Assembly (NCBI GenBank): GCA_945861675.1 | Contig: CAMAVY010000008.1 | Location: 1 to 46,084, forward strand | Source of the DNA: Klebsiella pneumoniae | GTDB lineage: Bacteria; Pseudomonadota; Gammaproteobacteria; Pseudomonadales; Azotimanducaceae | Direction: 5' to 3' | Length of the DNA: 46,084 nucleotides | In this document: piece by piece, positions 28,840-36,782 of the stretch | How the letters are laid out: each line of letters opens with the position of its first letter | How positions within the stretch are numbered: position 1 is the first letter of the stretch | Notes under the pieces: generated by a model | What the model was told of the DNA's origin: nothing | The model's input: the letters and a program-made list of their open reading frames with translations, nothing else | The model's database searches: none | Position numbers and translations under genes: made by a program

Positions 28840-28989
28840 GTGCCAGATTTCAAAGGCAACAAACAATCGTTGCCGAGTAAGGATTGCGTAGCCTGCGGTC
28901 GGCCGATGTCCTGGCGTAAGTCCTGGGCCCGGAATTGGGATCAAGTGCGCTTCTGCTCCGATGCATGCAGGAACAGAAAACGTGGCTGA
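28840..28989 (+). CDS. DUF2256 zinc-ribbon microprotein
   Basis: A 49-residue protein from a GTG at 28840, the only possible start because a stop lies three codons upstream; GGAG is 10 bp away. It has two cysteine pairs, C16-x-x-C19 (DCVACGRPMSW) and C39-x3-C43 (FCSDACRNRK), with RKSWARNWDQV between, the DUF2256 pattern. The four Cys should bind zinc. The last 29 bp overlap the photolyase start, so the two are translationally coupled. DUF2256 is, to my recollection, often next to photolyase/cryptochrome genes; its job there is not established. Confidence 0.85.
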   Translation: MPDFKGNKQSLPSKDCVACGRPMSWRKSWARNWDQVRFCSDACRNRKRG

Positions 28990-30505
28990 GTGCCGCAGCC
29001 TCGTTGTCGTGCTGGGCGACCAGCTCGACCGCAGCGCGGCCGCCTTCGACGGCTTCGACGCCACGTGCGACGTTGTCTGGATGGCCGAGGCAAGTGAGGA
29101 GAGCACGCATGTGTGGAGCAGCCAGCAACGCATCACGTTGTTTCTCGCCGCGATGCGCCACTTCGCGCAGACGCTGCGCGACGAATGCGTAACGCTGGAC
29201 TATCGCCAGCTGCACGAGGGCACGCTTGGCGCAGCGTTGACTGAGGCGGTTCGCCGGCACCGGCCGAAGCGCGTGCTGTTGACGCTGCCAGGCGACTGGC
29301 GCGTCCTGCACGCGCTGCGCGCGGCCGTAGGCGATGTACCACTGGACGTGCGCGATGACCGGCACTTCCTCAGCACGCCTGCCGACTTTGCAGCGCACGC
29401 CAAGGGCCGCAAGCAACTGCGCATGGAATATTTCTACCGCGAGATGCGCCGACGGCACGCTGTGTTGATGGACGGCGACGATCCGGCCGGTGGCGTGTGG
29501 AATTTCGACGCCAGCAACCGCGCCGCGTTCGGCGCCACTGGCCCTGGCTTGGTGCCAGGCGCGCAACACTTCGCGCCCGATGCAATCACGCAAGGCGTCA
29601 TCGATCTGGTCAGGACTCGCTTTGCCGGTCACCCAGGCCGTGTCGACAGCTTCGGCTGGCCAGTGACGCGCGCACAGGCCCTACAGGCGCTGCAGCGCTT
29701 CATCGATGAACGGCTCGAACACTTCGGCCAGTGGCAGGACGCGATGTGGGCCGGCGAGCCCTGGCTATACCACGCCCACATCTCTGCCGCCATGAACCTG
29801 AAGTTGCTGCAGCCGCGTGAAGTGATCGCGGCGGCCGAGGCTGCATACCGCGCTGGCCGCGCGCCGTTGCCTGCGGTAGAGGGTTTCATTCGCCAGGTGC
29901 TCGGCTGGCGTGAGTATGTGCGTGGCGTCTACTGGTTGAAGATGCCAGGTTACGCCGGGCTCAACGCGCTCGTTGCGCAGCAGGATCTGCCGGACTGGTA
30001 CTGGACCGGTCAGACTTCCATGCGCTGCCTTGCCGACGCCATCAGCCAGACACTGGAGTTCGGTTACGCGCACCACATCCAGCGGCTGATGGTCACCGGG
30101 CTGTTCGCGCTGCTCTACGGCGTCGAACCGCGCCAGGTACATGAGTGGTACCTCAGCGTCTACGTCGACGCAGTGGAGTGGGTCGAGTTGCCGAACACCT
30201 TGGGCATGAGCCAATTCGCCGACGCAGGGATCATGGCCAGCAAACCCTACGCCGCCACCGGTAACTACATCGCCCGACAGAGCAACTACTGCATCGGCTG
30301 TCGATTCAACCCGGCGCAGCGCAGTGGCGACACCGCCTGCCCATTCACCACACTGTATTGGGACTTTCTCGCACGCCATCAGTCGACACTGTCGAAGAAT
30401 CCGCGCATGGCGCTGCAGGTGAAAAATCTGGCGCGCATCTCCGCGGAAGACATGAATGCAATCGCTGCCCGCGCTGCAGACATACGCAGCGGTGGCATCT
30501 CATGA
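28961..30505 (+). CDS. Iron-sulfur bacterial cryptochrome/photolyase ((6-4) photolyase type)
   Basis: A 514-residue flavoprotein of the FeS-BCP/PhrB group. The N-terminal Rossmann part begins SLVVVLGDQLD; the helical FAD-binding domain contains YHAHISAAMNL-like LYHAHISAAMNLKLLQP, GFIRQVLGWREYVRG and YVDAVEWVELPNTLGMSQFA. Four cysteines for the 4Fe-4S cluster are C356, C444, C447 and C460 (MRCLADA; NYCIGC; DTACPF), six residues downstream of those in Agrobacterium PhrB as I recall them. It should repair (6-4) pyrimidine photoproducts using light. It overlaps DUF2256 upstream, and its stop overlaps the next gene as ATGA. Confidence 0.92.
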   Translation: MHAGTENVAECRSLVVVLGDQLDRSAAAFDGFDATCDVVWMAEASEESTHVWSSQQRITLFLAAMRHFAQTLRDECVTLDYRQLHEGTLGAALTEAVRRHRPKRVLLTLPGDWRVLHALRAAVGDVPLDVRDDRHFLSTPADFAAHAKGRKQLRMEYFYREMRRRHAVLMDGDDPAGGVWNFDASNRAAFGATGPGLVPGAQHFAPDAITQGVIDLVRTRFAGHPGRVDSFGWPVTRAQALQALQRFIDERLEHFGQWQDAMWAGEPWLYHAHISAAMNLKLLQPREVIAAAEAAYRAGRAPLPAVEGFIRQVLGWREYVRGVYWLKMPGYAGLNALVAQQDLPDWYWTGQTSMRCLADAISQTLEFGYAHHIQRLMVTGLFALLYGVEPRQVHEWYLSVYVDAVEWVELPNTLGMSQFADAGIMASKPYAATGNYIARQSNYCIGCRFNPAQRSGDTACPFTTLYWDFLARHQSTLSKNPRMALQVKNLARISAEDMNAIAARAADIRSGGIS

Positions 30506-31611
30506 ACGTGCATGTCCAAAGAGATGCCTTCGAACCCACGATCGATGCCATGCTGGCGCGCGTGGCGGTGGTGCGTCCCGGTGACTACGCGCGCACGCGC
30601 AACCACATCGATGGCGCCGTCACGTGCCTGTCACCGTACATCACGCACGGCTTTATCTCGTTGCCTGAGCTGCTCGCGGCGCTGCGCCAGCGGCATGAGA
30701 TCGATGACGGTCACAAGCTCGTCTACGAACTCGCCTGGCGCGAGTATTTCCATCACGTGTGGCGGCATGCAGGCGACGCCATCTTCGCATCACTGCACAA
30801 CGGACCGCTGCCCGACGCGGCATACCTGCGTGAACTGCCCGATGACATCCGGCGCGGCGCCACGGGCGTGCCGGTCATCGACGCGGCTGTGCGCTCGCTG
30901 TACGCGACCGGCTGGCTGCACAACCACGCGCGCATGTGGCTGGCCAGTTATGTCGTGCACCTGCGCAAGGTGCACTGGCGCGCTGGCGCTGACTGGCTTT
31001 ACGGGCACCTGCTCGACGGCGACCTGGCCAGCAACCACCTCAGCTGGCAGTGGGTGGCCGGCACCGGAAGCAGCAAGCCATACCTGTTCAACGCCGAGAA
31101 CGTCGCGCGATACGCGCCGCGGTCATGGCACAGCGCAGGCAGCGTGATCGACGCGTCTTACGCGGCGCTCGAGGCCATGGCACGCAGCGACCGGCCGGCG
31201 AGTGGCAGCGCTGGCCAGCCCGTCGACGAACCACGCCTACTGCACGCGCCGCCCGCGGGACTGACGCAGACCAACACGAAGCTGCTGGCAGACGCATGGC
31301 TGGTCCACCCGTGGGCGCTGGGCGAGCCGCCGCCAGGGCAGCGCGCGCTGGGCGTCTGCTTCGCCGACTTTCACCGCCGCTGGGCCTGGAGCGAAAGGCG
31401 CTGGCACTTCGTTGTTACGCGCATGGCGGCGCTGGGCGCCTCGCCTGTGTGGTGCGACACCGCCATACCCACCAGCGCCAGCGCGCGCGCCGAGCCACAC
31501 CTGGGCGCACGCCTGCAGCCAGCTTCGCTGTCGCCAATGCAGCGACTGTTTGCAGAGCCAGGGAGGCGCTACGCGTCGTTCACGCAGTTCTGGCGCGCCG
31601 TGCACGGCTGA
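30502..31611 (+). CDS. Photolyase-like FAD-binding domain protein without antenna domain
   Basis: A 369-residue protein related to the C-terminal FAD-binding half of photolyases: YARTRNHIDGAVTCLSPYIT, LVYELAWREYFHHVWRH, the VPVIDAAVRSLYATGWLHNH block and HLLDGDLASNHLSWQWVAGT. The N-terminal antenna-binding Rossmann domain is absent, since the ATG at 30502 begins almost at the FAD domain. The last 130 residues are an extra domain with several Trp and Arg (RRWAWSERRWHFVVTR). The ATGA overlap with the photolyase stop implies coupled synthesis. It may be a photoreceptor or a repair partner; the function is not established. Confidence 0.85.
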   Translation: MNVHVQRDAFEPTIDAMLARVAVVRPGDYARTRNHIDGAVTCLSPYITHGFISLPELLAALRQRHEIDDGHKLVYELAWREYFHHVWRHAGDAIFASLHNGPLPDAAYLRELPDDIRRGATGVPVIDAAVRSLYATGWLHNHARMWLASYVVHLRKVHWRAGADWLYGHLLDGDLASNHLSWQWVAGTGSSKPYLFNAENVARYAPRSWHSAGSVIDASYAALEAMARSDRPASGSAGQPVDEPRLLHAPPAGLTQTNTKLLADAWLVHPWALGEPPPGQRALGVCFADFHRRWAWSERRWHFVVTRMAALGASPVWCDTAIPTSASARAEPHLGARLQPASLSPMQRLFAEPGRRYASFTQFWRAVHG

Positions 31612-31643
31612 GCTGCATGCAACCGAGTCAATGCGCGCAGCAC

Positions 31644-31925
31644 CTACACCCGCACTGACAATTCCGAGCCTGCGTTCAGGTCCAACGCGCACGAGGCTAA
31701 GCCGTTGGCCGGCGCACGCACGTATTCGAGATAGTCACGATGGTCGGCAGGGAACGCACCAACGTTGTCGGTCAGCACAACGGCGCCGGAGCGCATGCGC
31801 GGTTGCAGAAGCTGCAGCACCGGCAATGCACCCGGCGGAAATCCGTCGTTGAGGAGAAAGTCCACCTCGCCGTCGACGCTGCGCAGCAACACGCGTGACA
31901 ATTGATCGAGGAAGCGCAGCGGCAA
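31644..31925 (-). pseudogene. Truncated class I O-methyltransferase gene (copy B)
   Basis: About 93 codons of the C-terminal half of a SAM-dependent O-methyltransferase: SVDGEVDFLLNDGF, PVLQLLQPRMRSGAVVLTDN, YLEYVRAPANG and a closing beta-strand. The N-terminal half with the SAM-binding motif is missing, and the only start is a TTG without SD. The 5' end abuts a TetR remnant on the other strand, so the original divergent methyltransferase/TetR pair has probably lost DNA at its shared 5' region. Confidence 0.7.
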
Positions 31926-31962
31926 CCGGCGCTCTTGACGGGCCGCTAGAGAAAAAACACCG

Positions 31963-32574
31963 CTGAAACCCAGGAAAAAACCTAGCCAGGCGCGCGCGCG
32001 CCACGCTGGACGTCATCCTTGAGCCTGCTGCTCACGTTCTGGTCGAACGCGCCCCGGCGGTTTCATCACGAATCACGTGGCAGAGCGCGCAGGGGTCAGC
32101 GTGGGCTCGCTGTATCAGTACTTCCCGAACAAGGCCACATCGCTGCTGCAACTGCACGTACGCGAAGCACGCCACATACTTCTATGTGTGCAACAGGCGT
32201 TGCACCAGGACGGAAAAACACCGGCACAGCGCGTGCACAACGCCGTTCGCGTGTTCTTTGCCACCGAAGCGGCTGAAGCGCCGTTGCGCAACGCGGTGGC
32301 ACGCGCCAACACACTGTTTGCCGATGCGGCGGAGTTCAAAGAGATAGAAGACGCCGCGCGGCAGTTCGTGCGCAGCTTTGCCGCCACTCAACTGCACATC
32401 GCCGCGCCGCAGGCGGGTGGAGCCGCCGAGCTTGTCATCACCGTTGTGTCCAGCATGGCCGAGCGCGTGACTTCCCACACCACAGCGCCTGTGGCACTGG
32501 ATTACTGGGCGGATTGCGTATTCGACATGCTGATGGCTGTATTGCCGCTACCCAAGCGACCGCGCAGACGCTGA
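31963..32574 (+). pseudogene. Frameshifted TetR family regulator
   Basis: The intact part (from 32077) encodes AERAGVSVGSLYQYFPNKAT, the recognition half of a TetR HTH, and a complete ligand-binding domain to 32574. Upstream pieces of the same domain are in other frames: LKPRKKPSQARAR at 31963-32001, then TLDVILEPAAHVLVER at 32003-32050 in the +1 frame, then GGFITNH back in the first frame. The two breaks fall in a (GC)n run and in a GCGCCCCGGCGG stretch. No ATG or GTG precedes the first piece (a CTG is at its head). Either the gene is dead or two indel errors hit it. Confidence 0.7.
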
Positions 32575-32590
32575 CGACACAAGACCCACC

Positions 32591-32650
32591 GCCGATGCTT
32601 CAACCAACTGGCCGATGCTTGAACCAACTGGCCGATGCTTGAACCAACTG
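32591..32650. repeat. Three tandem 20-bp repeats upstream of the VOC gene
   Basis: GCCGATGCTTGAACCAACTG is present three times head to tail; the first copy has TTC for TTG. The array ends 16 bp before the VOC start codon, just ahead of the GGAG ribosome-binding site. Confidence 0.92.
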
Positions 32651-32666
32651 TTTGGAGACCACGCCA

Positions 32667-33052
32667 ATGCAGACCATGGCCCACGTTTCTGCCGGTACCC
32701 GCGATGTCGTCGCGGCGGGCGCGTTCTACGACGCCGTGCTGAGTCCGCTGGGTATCAAGCGCACGATGGAATATCTGCCGTTCGCCATCGCCTATGGCGT
32801 TGATCAACCCGAGTTCTGGGTGCAGTTGCCCTTCGATCAAACGCCCGCCACGCCAGGCAACGGTGTGCACTTCTGCTTTCGTGCCGAAAGCGCAGCCGCA
32901 GTAGCCCCTTTCACACCGCTGCAATTGCCGCAGGCGGCCGCAATGATGGCCCGCCGGGGCTTCGCCCCGACTACACGCCCAACTATTACGCGGCCTTTGT
33001 ACGCGATCTCGATGGCAACAAGCTCGAAGCAGTGTGCTTCCTCACGTCGTGA
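32667..33052 (+). pseudogene. Frameshifted VOC/glyoxalase family gene
   Basis: The ATG at 32667 (GGAG SD) opens a VOC domain: MAHVSAGTRDVVAAGAFYDA, VLSPLGIKR, GVHFCFRAES. At about 32905-32910 (CCCC-TTT) the frame slips by one. The correct continuation, FHTAAIAAGGRNDG, then YTPNYYAAFVRDLDGNKLEA and VCFLTS, is in the next frame and ends at a TGA at 33052. Repairing the slip gives a normal protein of about 128 residues. Without it the frame runs on antisense into the next gene. The single indel is either recent or a sequencing error. Confidence 0.8.
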
Positions 33053-33071
33053 AGCAGGGGCGGGGCAGGGG

Positions 33072-33899
33072 CTATCGCTTGCCGAATGCCTGCGTTTCAA
33101 GTTTGCGATGCAGGTACGTGTTGTCCGGCGACAGCGTGCCTTCCGCAAACAACTGCTGCGCGGCCTTGGCGAACGCGCCATAGGCAGCGCCGCTCAACAC
33201 ACTGCCAAGTGAGATTCGCCGCGCGCCAAGTCGCGTGAGGTCCGCCACTGTCGGTCCACCGGGCAACATGAGCACGTTCATGGGCTGTGCTGTCGCCGTC
33301 ACGGCCCTGCGAATCTGGTCGGCATCCACAAGTCCGGGCGCATACACGACGTCTGCACCCGCCTGCGCGTAGGCCGACAGCCGCGCCAGCGTGTCATCCA
33401 GATCGGTGACGCCACGGATGAGGTTCTCGGCGCGTGCCGTGATCACCATGCCAACGCGCCGCGCGGCCACAACCGCTTCGCCGACGCGCTCGATCGCTAC
33501 GTTCAACGGTTCAACATAGCGGTCTGCCGGGTTCCAATCCTCGATCGAACAGCCGACAGCGCCCGCCTCCGCCAGCAACTCGATGGTGCGCGCAACGCCG
33601 CCCTGGGCTTCGGGGAAACAGCGCTCTGCGTCAACGTTCACCGGAAGTTCCGTTGCGCTGCAGATGGCGCGCACATGCGCCACCAGCTGATCGCGCGTGA
33701 CCGTGCTGTCAAGTTGGCCGATCGAATTGGCGAAGCCCTGGCTGGTGGTTGCCAGTGCTTGAAACCCGACAGCGGCAAGCAGCTTCGCTGCGCCCATGTC
33801 GTGCGGATTCGGCATGACAAATGTGCCGGAATCATGCAGCTCGCGAAATCGTTGAAGTGCATTCAGGCGCGCCTGCGTGCTTGTCATGTCATTGCTCAT
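33072..33899 (-). CDS. Isocitrate lyase/PEP mutase family protein
   Basis: A 275-residue TIM-barrel enzyme of the ICL/PEPM superfamily. FVMPNPHDMGAAKLLAAVGF holds the substrate-binding start of the barrel; LPVNVDAERCFPEA corresponds to the metal-binding DxD/E region; GCSIEDWNP carries the conserved Glu-Asp; MVITARAENLIRG follows. The catalytic Cys loop of true isocitrate lyase (KKCGH) is absent, so it is more like carboxyvinyl-phosphonate or 2-methylisocitrate-type or oxaloacetate-hydrolase-like members. The substrate is unknown. The start is the ATG at 33899, the frame upstream having no similarity. It lies 48 bp after the glycosylase gene on the same strand. Confidence 0.85.
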   Translation of the reverse strand: MSNDMTSTQARLNALQRFRELHDSGTFVMPNPHDMGAAKLLAAVGFQALATTSQGFANSIGQLDSTVTRDQLVAHVRAICSATELPVNVDAERCFPEAQGGVARTIELLAEAGAVGCSIEDWNPADRYVEPLNVAIERVGEAVVAARRVGMVITARAENLIRGVTDLDDTLARLSAYAQAGADVVYAPGLVDADQIRRAVTATAQPMNVLMLPGGPTVADLTRLGARRISLGSVLSGAAYGAFAKAAQQLFAEGTLSPDNTYLHRKLETQAFGKR

Positions 33900-33946
33900 A
33901 TCAGGTCCTCGTAGGGTCAGGTTCCAACTGGCGCGGCGGACCGCAC

Positions 33947-34663
33947 TCAATCATCTCCACCGTGCAGCTCATCGTCACTCGCCACCCGATTCTCGCCAAT
34001 CGACATCGCGCAGATGCGCGACACGTGCAGATAGGGCAATCCTGACTCTTTCACCCACGCGTTGAACTGCGCCTGCACCTTCACGCGATCGCGCTTCGAG
34101 GTGACCTGCTCGGCAATGTCCAACTCTGCATCGCGCATACAGGCCAGCACATCCTGCGACGTCATGTAGGCGTCCCATCCGAGAACGCGCAGCAGCATCT
34201 GCCCGGAGCCACCACCCAGGCGATCGCCACGCTTGGCCAGCAGGTCCAGCAAGCCTGATTGATCGTCGGCCGGCCATGCTGCGAGAAACTTGCCAAAGCA
34301 GCCGTGCTCGCCTGCAATCTCAGTGACAAACGCCGCGTTGCGCCGAACCGAAGTGATCCTGGTAGCGTTGCGCACGATGCGCGTGTCGACCGCGAGCTCT
34401 TCCCAGAACTCGTCCGGGCGGGCCAGCAGAATCCGCGGCACAAAGCCGAGGAAAGCTTCTTCGAAGCCCGGCCACTTGTTGTCGATCACGCGCCACACAA
34501 AGCCCGCACAGAACACGCGGCGCGCCATCTCTGCCAGCACGCGATCGTCGCTGACCGCAGCGAGGGCCGCGTATTCGGGTTTCCGGGGAAGCAGCTTGGC
34601 CAGCGCCTTCGGCCCGCCTTTGCGCTTCTCGGCGCGCTGCCGGATTGTCTTGAACGACTTCAT
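33947..34663 (-). CDS. DNA-3-methyladenine glycosylase I (Tag-like)
   Basis: A 238-residue HhH-family DNA glycosylase, longer than the 187 residues of E. coli Tag. FCAGFVWRVIDNKWPGFEEAF is the Tag hallmark, including the aromatic/Glu substrate pocket; RIVRNATRITSVRRNAAFV and LGGGSGQMLLRVLG follow. The zinc-binding Cys/His of classical Tag is not obvious at the N-terminus, which here begins with a Lys/Arg-rich segment (FKTIRQRAEKRKGG). It should excise alkylated adenine and start base-excision repair. It is divergent from the SCP2-PhyH gene. Confidence 0.85.
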   Translation of the reverse strand: MKSFKTIRQRAEKRKGGPKALAKLLPRKPEYAALAAVSDDRVLAEMARRVFCAGFVWRVIDNKWPGFEEAFLGFVPRILLARPDEFWEELAVDTRIVRNATRITSVRRNAAFVTEIAGEHGCFGKFLAAWPADDQSGLLDLLAKRGDRLGGGSGQMLLRVLGWDAYMTSQDVLACMRDAELDIAEQVTSKRDRVKVQAQFNAWVKESGLPYLHVSRICAMSIGENRVASDDELHGGDD

Positions 34664-34756
34664 TCCGCCACCTCAATCGCATCATTGACCGTGCGTCGGT
34701 CATACCGATTGTGGCAGCCTCGCAACCTGAAGCACACGACCCCAGGGAGCCCGCAG

Positions 34757-36016
34757 ATGATCACGCTGCCGCAGCACTGCGAATTCCTGTCGGATGCGTG
34801 GCTGGCCGAAGCCCAGGCGTTCTTTACCCGCGAGCTGCGACATCGCAAGTCGCGTCTGGCAGGCAAACCGTTCTCGGTCAGCGAGCGTTTCACAGATGCA
34901 CCGCCGCACATGAAGCTGCCGAACGACGTTGCCGAATGGCAGCTGAAGTTCGACGGCGAACACTTCGACATTGCACGGGGCTTCAACACCAACGCAGACG
35001 TGGTCGTGGAAGGCGACTACCAGGCCGTGTTGTGTGCGGCACAGTTCGTCGGCGTGCTTGCGCCCGGTGCGGCTGAACACATGTGGCGCGAACTGCACAC
35101 GATGTATGGCAAGCACGCCGTGCGTGTGCGTGGTCATTTGCCCAACGAAGCACAGTCCGAGCTCATGGCATTGCTGCACGACCACATGGCGCGCCGCACC
35201 GTTGAGAACCCCGACCTCGCACATCGCGCCAGGCAGCAGGGTCTGTGCGACAGGATTCGCGAGATGGAGACGCAGGGCTACACCGTCATCGAACGGGCAA
35301 TCTCGCCCGAGTTCGCCGACGAAGTACGCGCGGCAACCTTGCGCGCGCTGCTGCCGCATCAGACCTTTTCGATGAACTGGATGCTGTATCACGGCCGCGA
35401 GTTTGAACAGCTTGTGCAGAATCCGCTGCTGATGACCTTGATGGATGCATCGCTCGGGCGCGGCGCAGTCATCGCCTCGTTCAGTTCAATCAAACGCGGT
35501 CCGGGGGCGGGCACCATTCCGCTGCACACCGACTACTCGCATGTGCCTGAGCCCTATCCGGAGTTCGCAATGACCGGCGTGGGCGTATGGGCACTTGAGG
35601 ACTGGACCGTGGAATCCGGGCCGACGTGGATCATTCCCGGCAGCCACCGCATGCGGCGCTCGCCGCGTCCCGGCGAAAACCACGAACCCGGCGTGCCCAT
35701 CGTGATGCCGAAAGGTTCCGTAGTGTTCTTCACCCACGGCACGTGGCACTGGCAGGGTGATCGCAACGAGCCCGGCGACCGCGTGACACTGCATGCGCAC
35801 TTCAATCGCGGCATTTTGCGCAGCCTTGAACCGAAGAAGACGGACGTGCAGTTGCTGCACCGGAATGCGCCGCGGCTGGGCGAAATGCTTGGCGAAGACG
35901 ATTGGTTCGACAAGATGACGGCCGCCGGTCGCGATCACCTGCGCTTCGACTACATGCGCAGGCTGCTTGCGTTCAATGAAAAGCAGAAGCGCGCGATTCT
36001 CGAGGGCGCCGCCTGA
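34757..36016 (+). CDS. SCP2-like domain fused to a phytanoyl-CoA-type dioxygenase
   Basis: A 419-residue two-domain protein. Residues 55-150 resemble an SCP2-like lipid-binding domain (EWQLKFDGEHFDIA, NTNADVVVEGDYQAVLCAAQ). Residues 160-400 are a PhyH-type Fe(II)/2-oxoglutarate dioxygenase: GYTVIERAISPEFADEV, iron ligands H257-x-D259 (IPLHTDYSH), PTWIIPGSHRMRRSP and the distal His in FFTHGTWHWQGDRNEPGDR. The fusion suggests a hydrophobic substrate held by the first domain and hydroxylated by the second. The ATG at 34757 follows GGGAG; the open frame upstream is antisense of the glycosylase gene. A GST gene follows on the same strand. Confidence 0.85.
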   Translation: MITLPQHCEFLSDAWLAEAQAFFTRELRHRKSRLAGKPFSVSERFTDAPPHMKLPNDVAEWQLKFDGEHFDIARGFNTNADVVVEGDYQAVLCAAQFVGVLAPGAAEHMWRELHTMYGKHAVRVRGHLPNEAQSELMALLHDHMARRTVENPDLAHRARQQGLCDRIREMETQGYTVIERAISPEFADEVRAATLRALLPHQTFSMNWMLYHGREFEQLVQNPLLMTLMDASLGRGAVIASFSSIKRGPGAGTIPLHTDYSHVPEPYPEFAMTGVGVWALEDWTVESGPTWIIPGSHRMRRSPRPGENHEPGVPIVMPKGSVVFFTHGTWHWQGDRNEPGDRVTLHAHFNRGILRSLEPKKTDVQLLHRNAPRLGEMLGEDDWFDKMTAAGRDHLRFDYMRRLLAFNEKQKRAILEGAA

Positions 36017-36101
36017 GCGAGGGGCGGGCCAGGACGCGATTTCGCGCGTTAACAGGGTGATTCCCGGCGGCAATCACACGACACACTTCACCAGCCACTT
36101 A

Positions 36102-36145
36102 CCCACACACGCAATTGGCCCACACACGCAATTGGCCCACACACG
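36102..36145. repeat. Tandem 17-bp repeats upstream of the second GST gene
   Basis: CCCACACACGCAATTGG twice, then a partial third copy. The array ends 15 bp before the GST start codon, directly ahead of the SD region (GGAACCGGAGC). Confidence 0.92.
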
Positions 36146-36160
36146 GAACCGGAGCAGAGC

Positions 36161-36772
36161 ATGCACATCATCGAAGCGAAAGGCACACCCAATGGTCGGC
36201 GCGTCCGCGTCTTCCTCGCGGAGAAAGGAATATCTGTCGACGCCGTGAACATCGATTTACGCGGCGCAGAAAACCTTGCACCTGAGCACCGCGCACGCAA
36301 TCCGTTCGGCCGCATTCCTGTTCTGGAACTGGACGACGGCAGCCACATCGCCGAAAGCGTGGCGATCTGCCGGTATTTCGAAGAGACGCAGCCGAACCCG
36401 CCACTGTTCGGCAGCGGTGCAAAGAATCGCGCCGAAGTTGAAATGTGGAATCGTCGCGCAGAGCTGAATTTTCTGATGCCCGTTGCACAGGCGTTCCGCA
36501 ATATCACCGGCTTCTTCAAGGATCGCGAGAAGATCAGCGCAGAGTGGGGGCAGATCAGTCAGGAGGCGGCTGGCGAAGCACTCGCACTGTTCGATACCGC
36601 GCTGGCGCACAGCAAATTTCTGACGGGGAGTGAGTTCTCCATCGCCGACATCACCTTTGGCTGCGCGTTGGACTTTGCGCAAGCGGTGAAAGTGCAGCTG
36701 CCTTTCGAGCTCTCCAACATCACGCGCTATCGCGCGGATCTCGCTGCACGACCAAGCTGGGCCGCGCGTTGA
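36161..36772 (+). CDS. Glutathione S-transferase family protein (second copy)
   Basis: A 203-residue GST paralogous to the one at 18369, sharing RRVRVFLAEKGI, IPVLELDDGS and ES(I/V)AICRYFEE. The thioredoxin-fold N-domain spans residues 1-80; FSIADITFGCALDFA in the C-domain is the GST N-capping box. It uses glutathione for conjugation or for reductive or isomerising chemistry; the substrate is unknown. Like the first copy it is next to an Fe(II)/2-oxoglutarate dioxygenase, here the PhyH fusion 144 bp upstream. Confidence 0.9.
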   Translation: MHIIEAKGTPNGRRVRVFLAEKGISVDAVNIDLRGAENLAPEHRARNPFGRIPVLELDDGSHIAESVAICRYFEETQPNPPLFGSGAKNRAEVEMWNRRAELNFLMPVAQAFRNITGFFKDREKISAEWGQISQEAAGEALALFDTALAHSKFLTGSEFSIADITFGCALDFAQAVKVQLPFELSNITRYRADLAARPSWAAR

Positions 36773-36782
36773 TGAACTGAGC

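Noticed and set aside
28850-28872. Third copy of the methyltransferase fragment, because AAACAATCGTTG also occurs near 27574
   Set aside because: Only 12 bases match; this stretch encodes the DUF2256 protein in a different frame.
32591-32650. CRISPR-like array
   Set aside because: Repeats are contiguous with no spacers, only three units and no cas genes.
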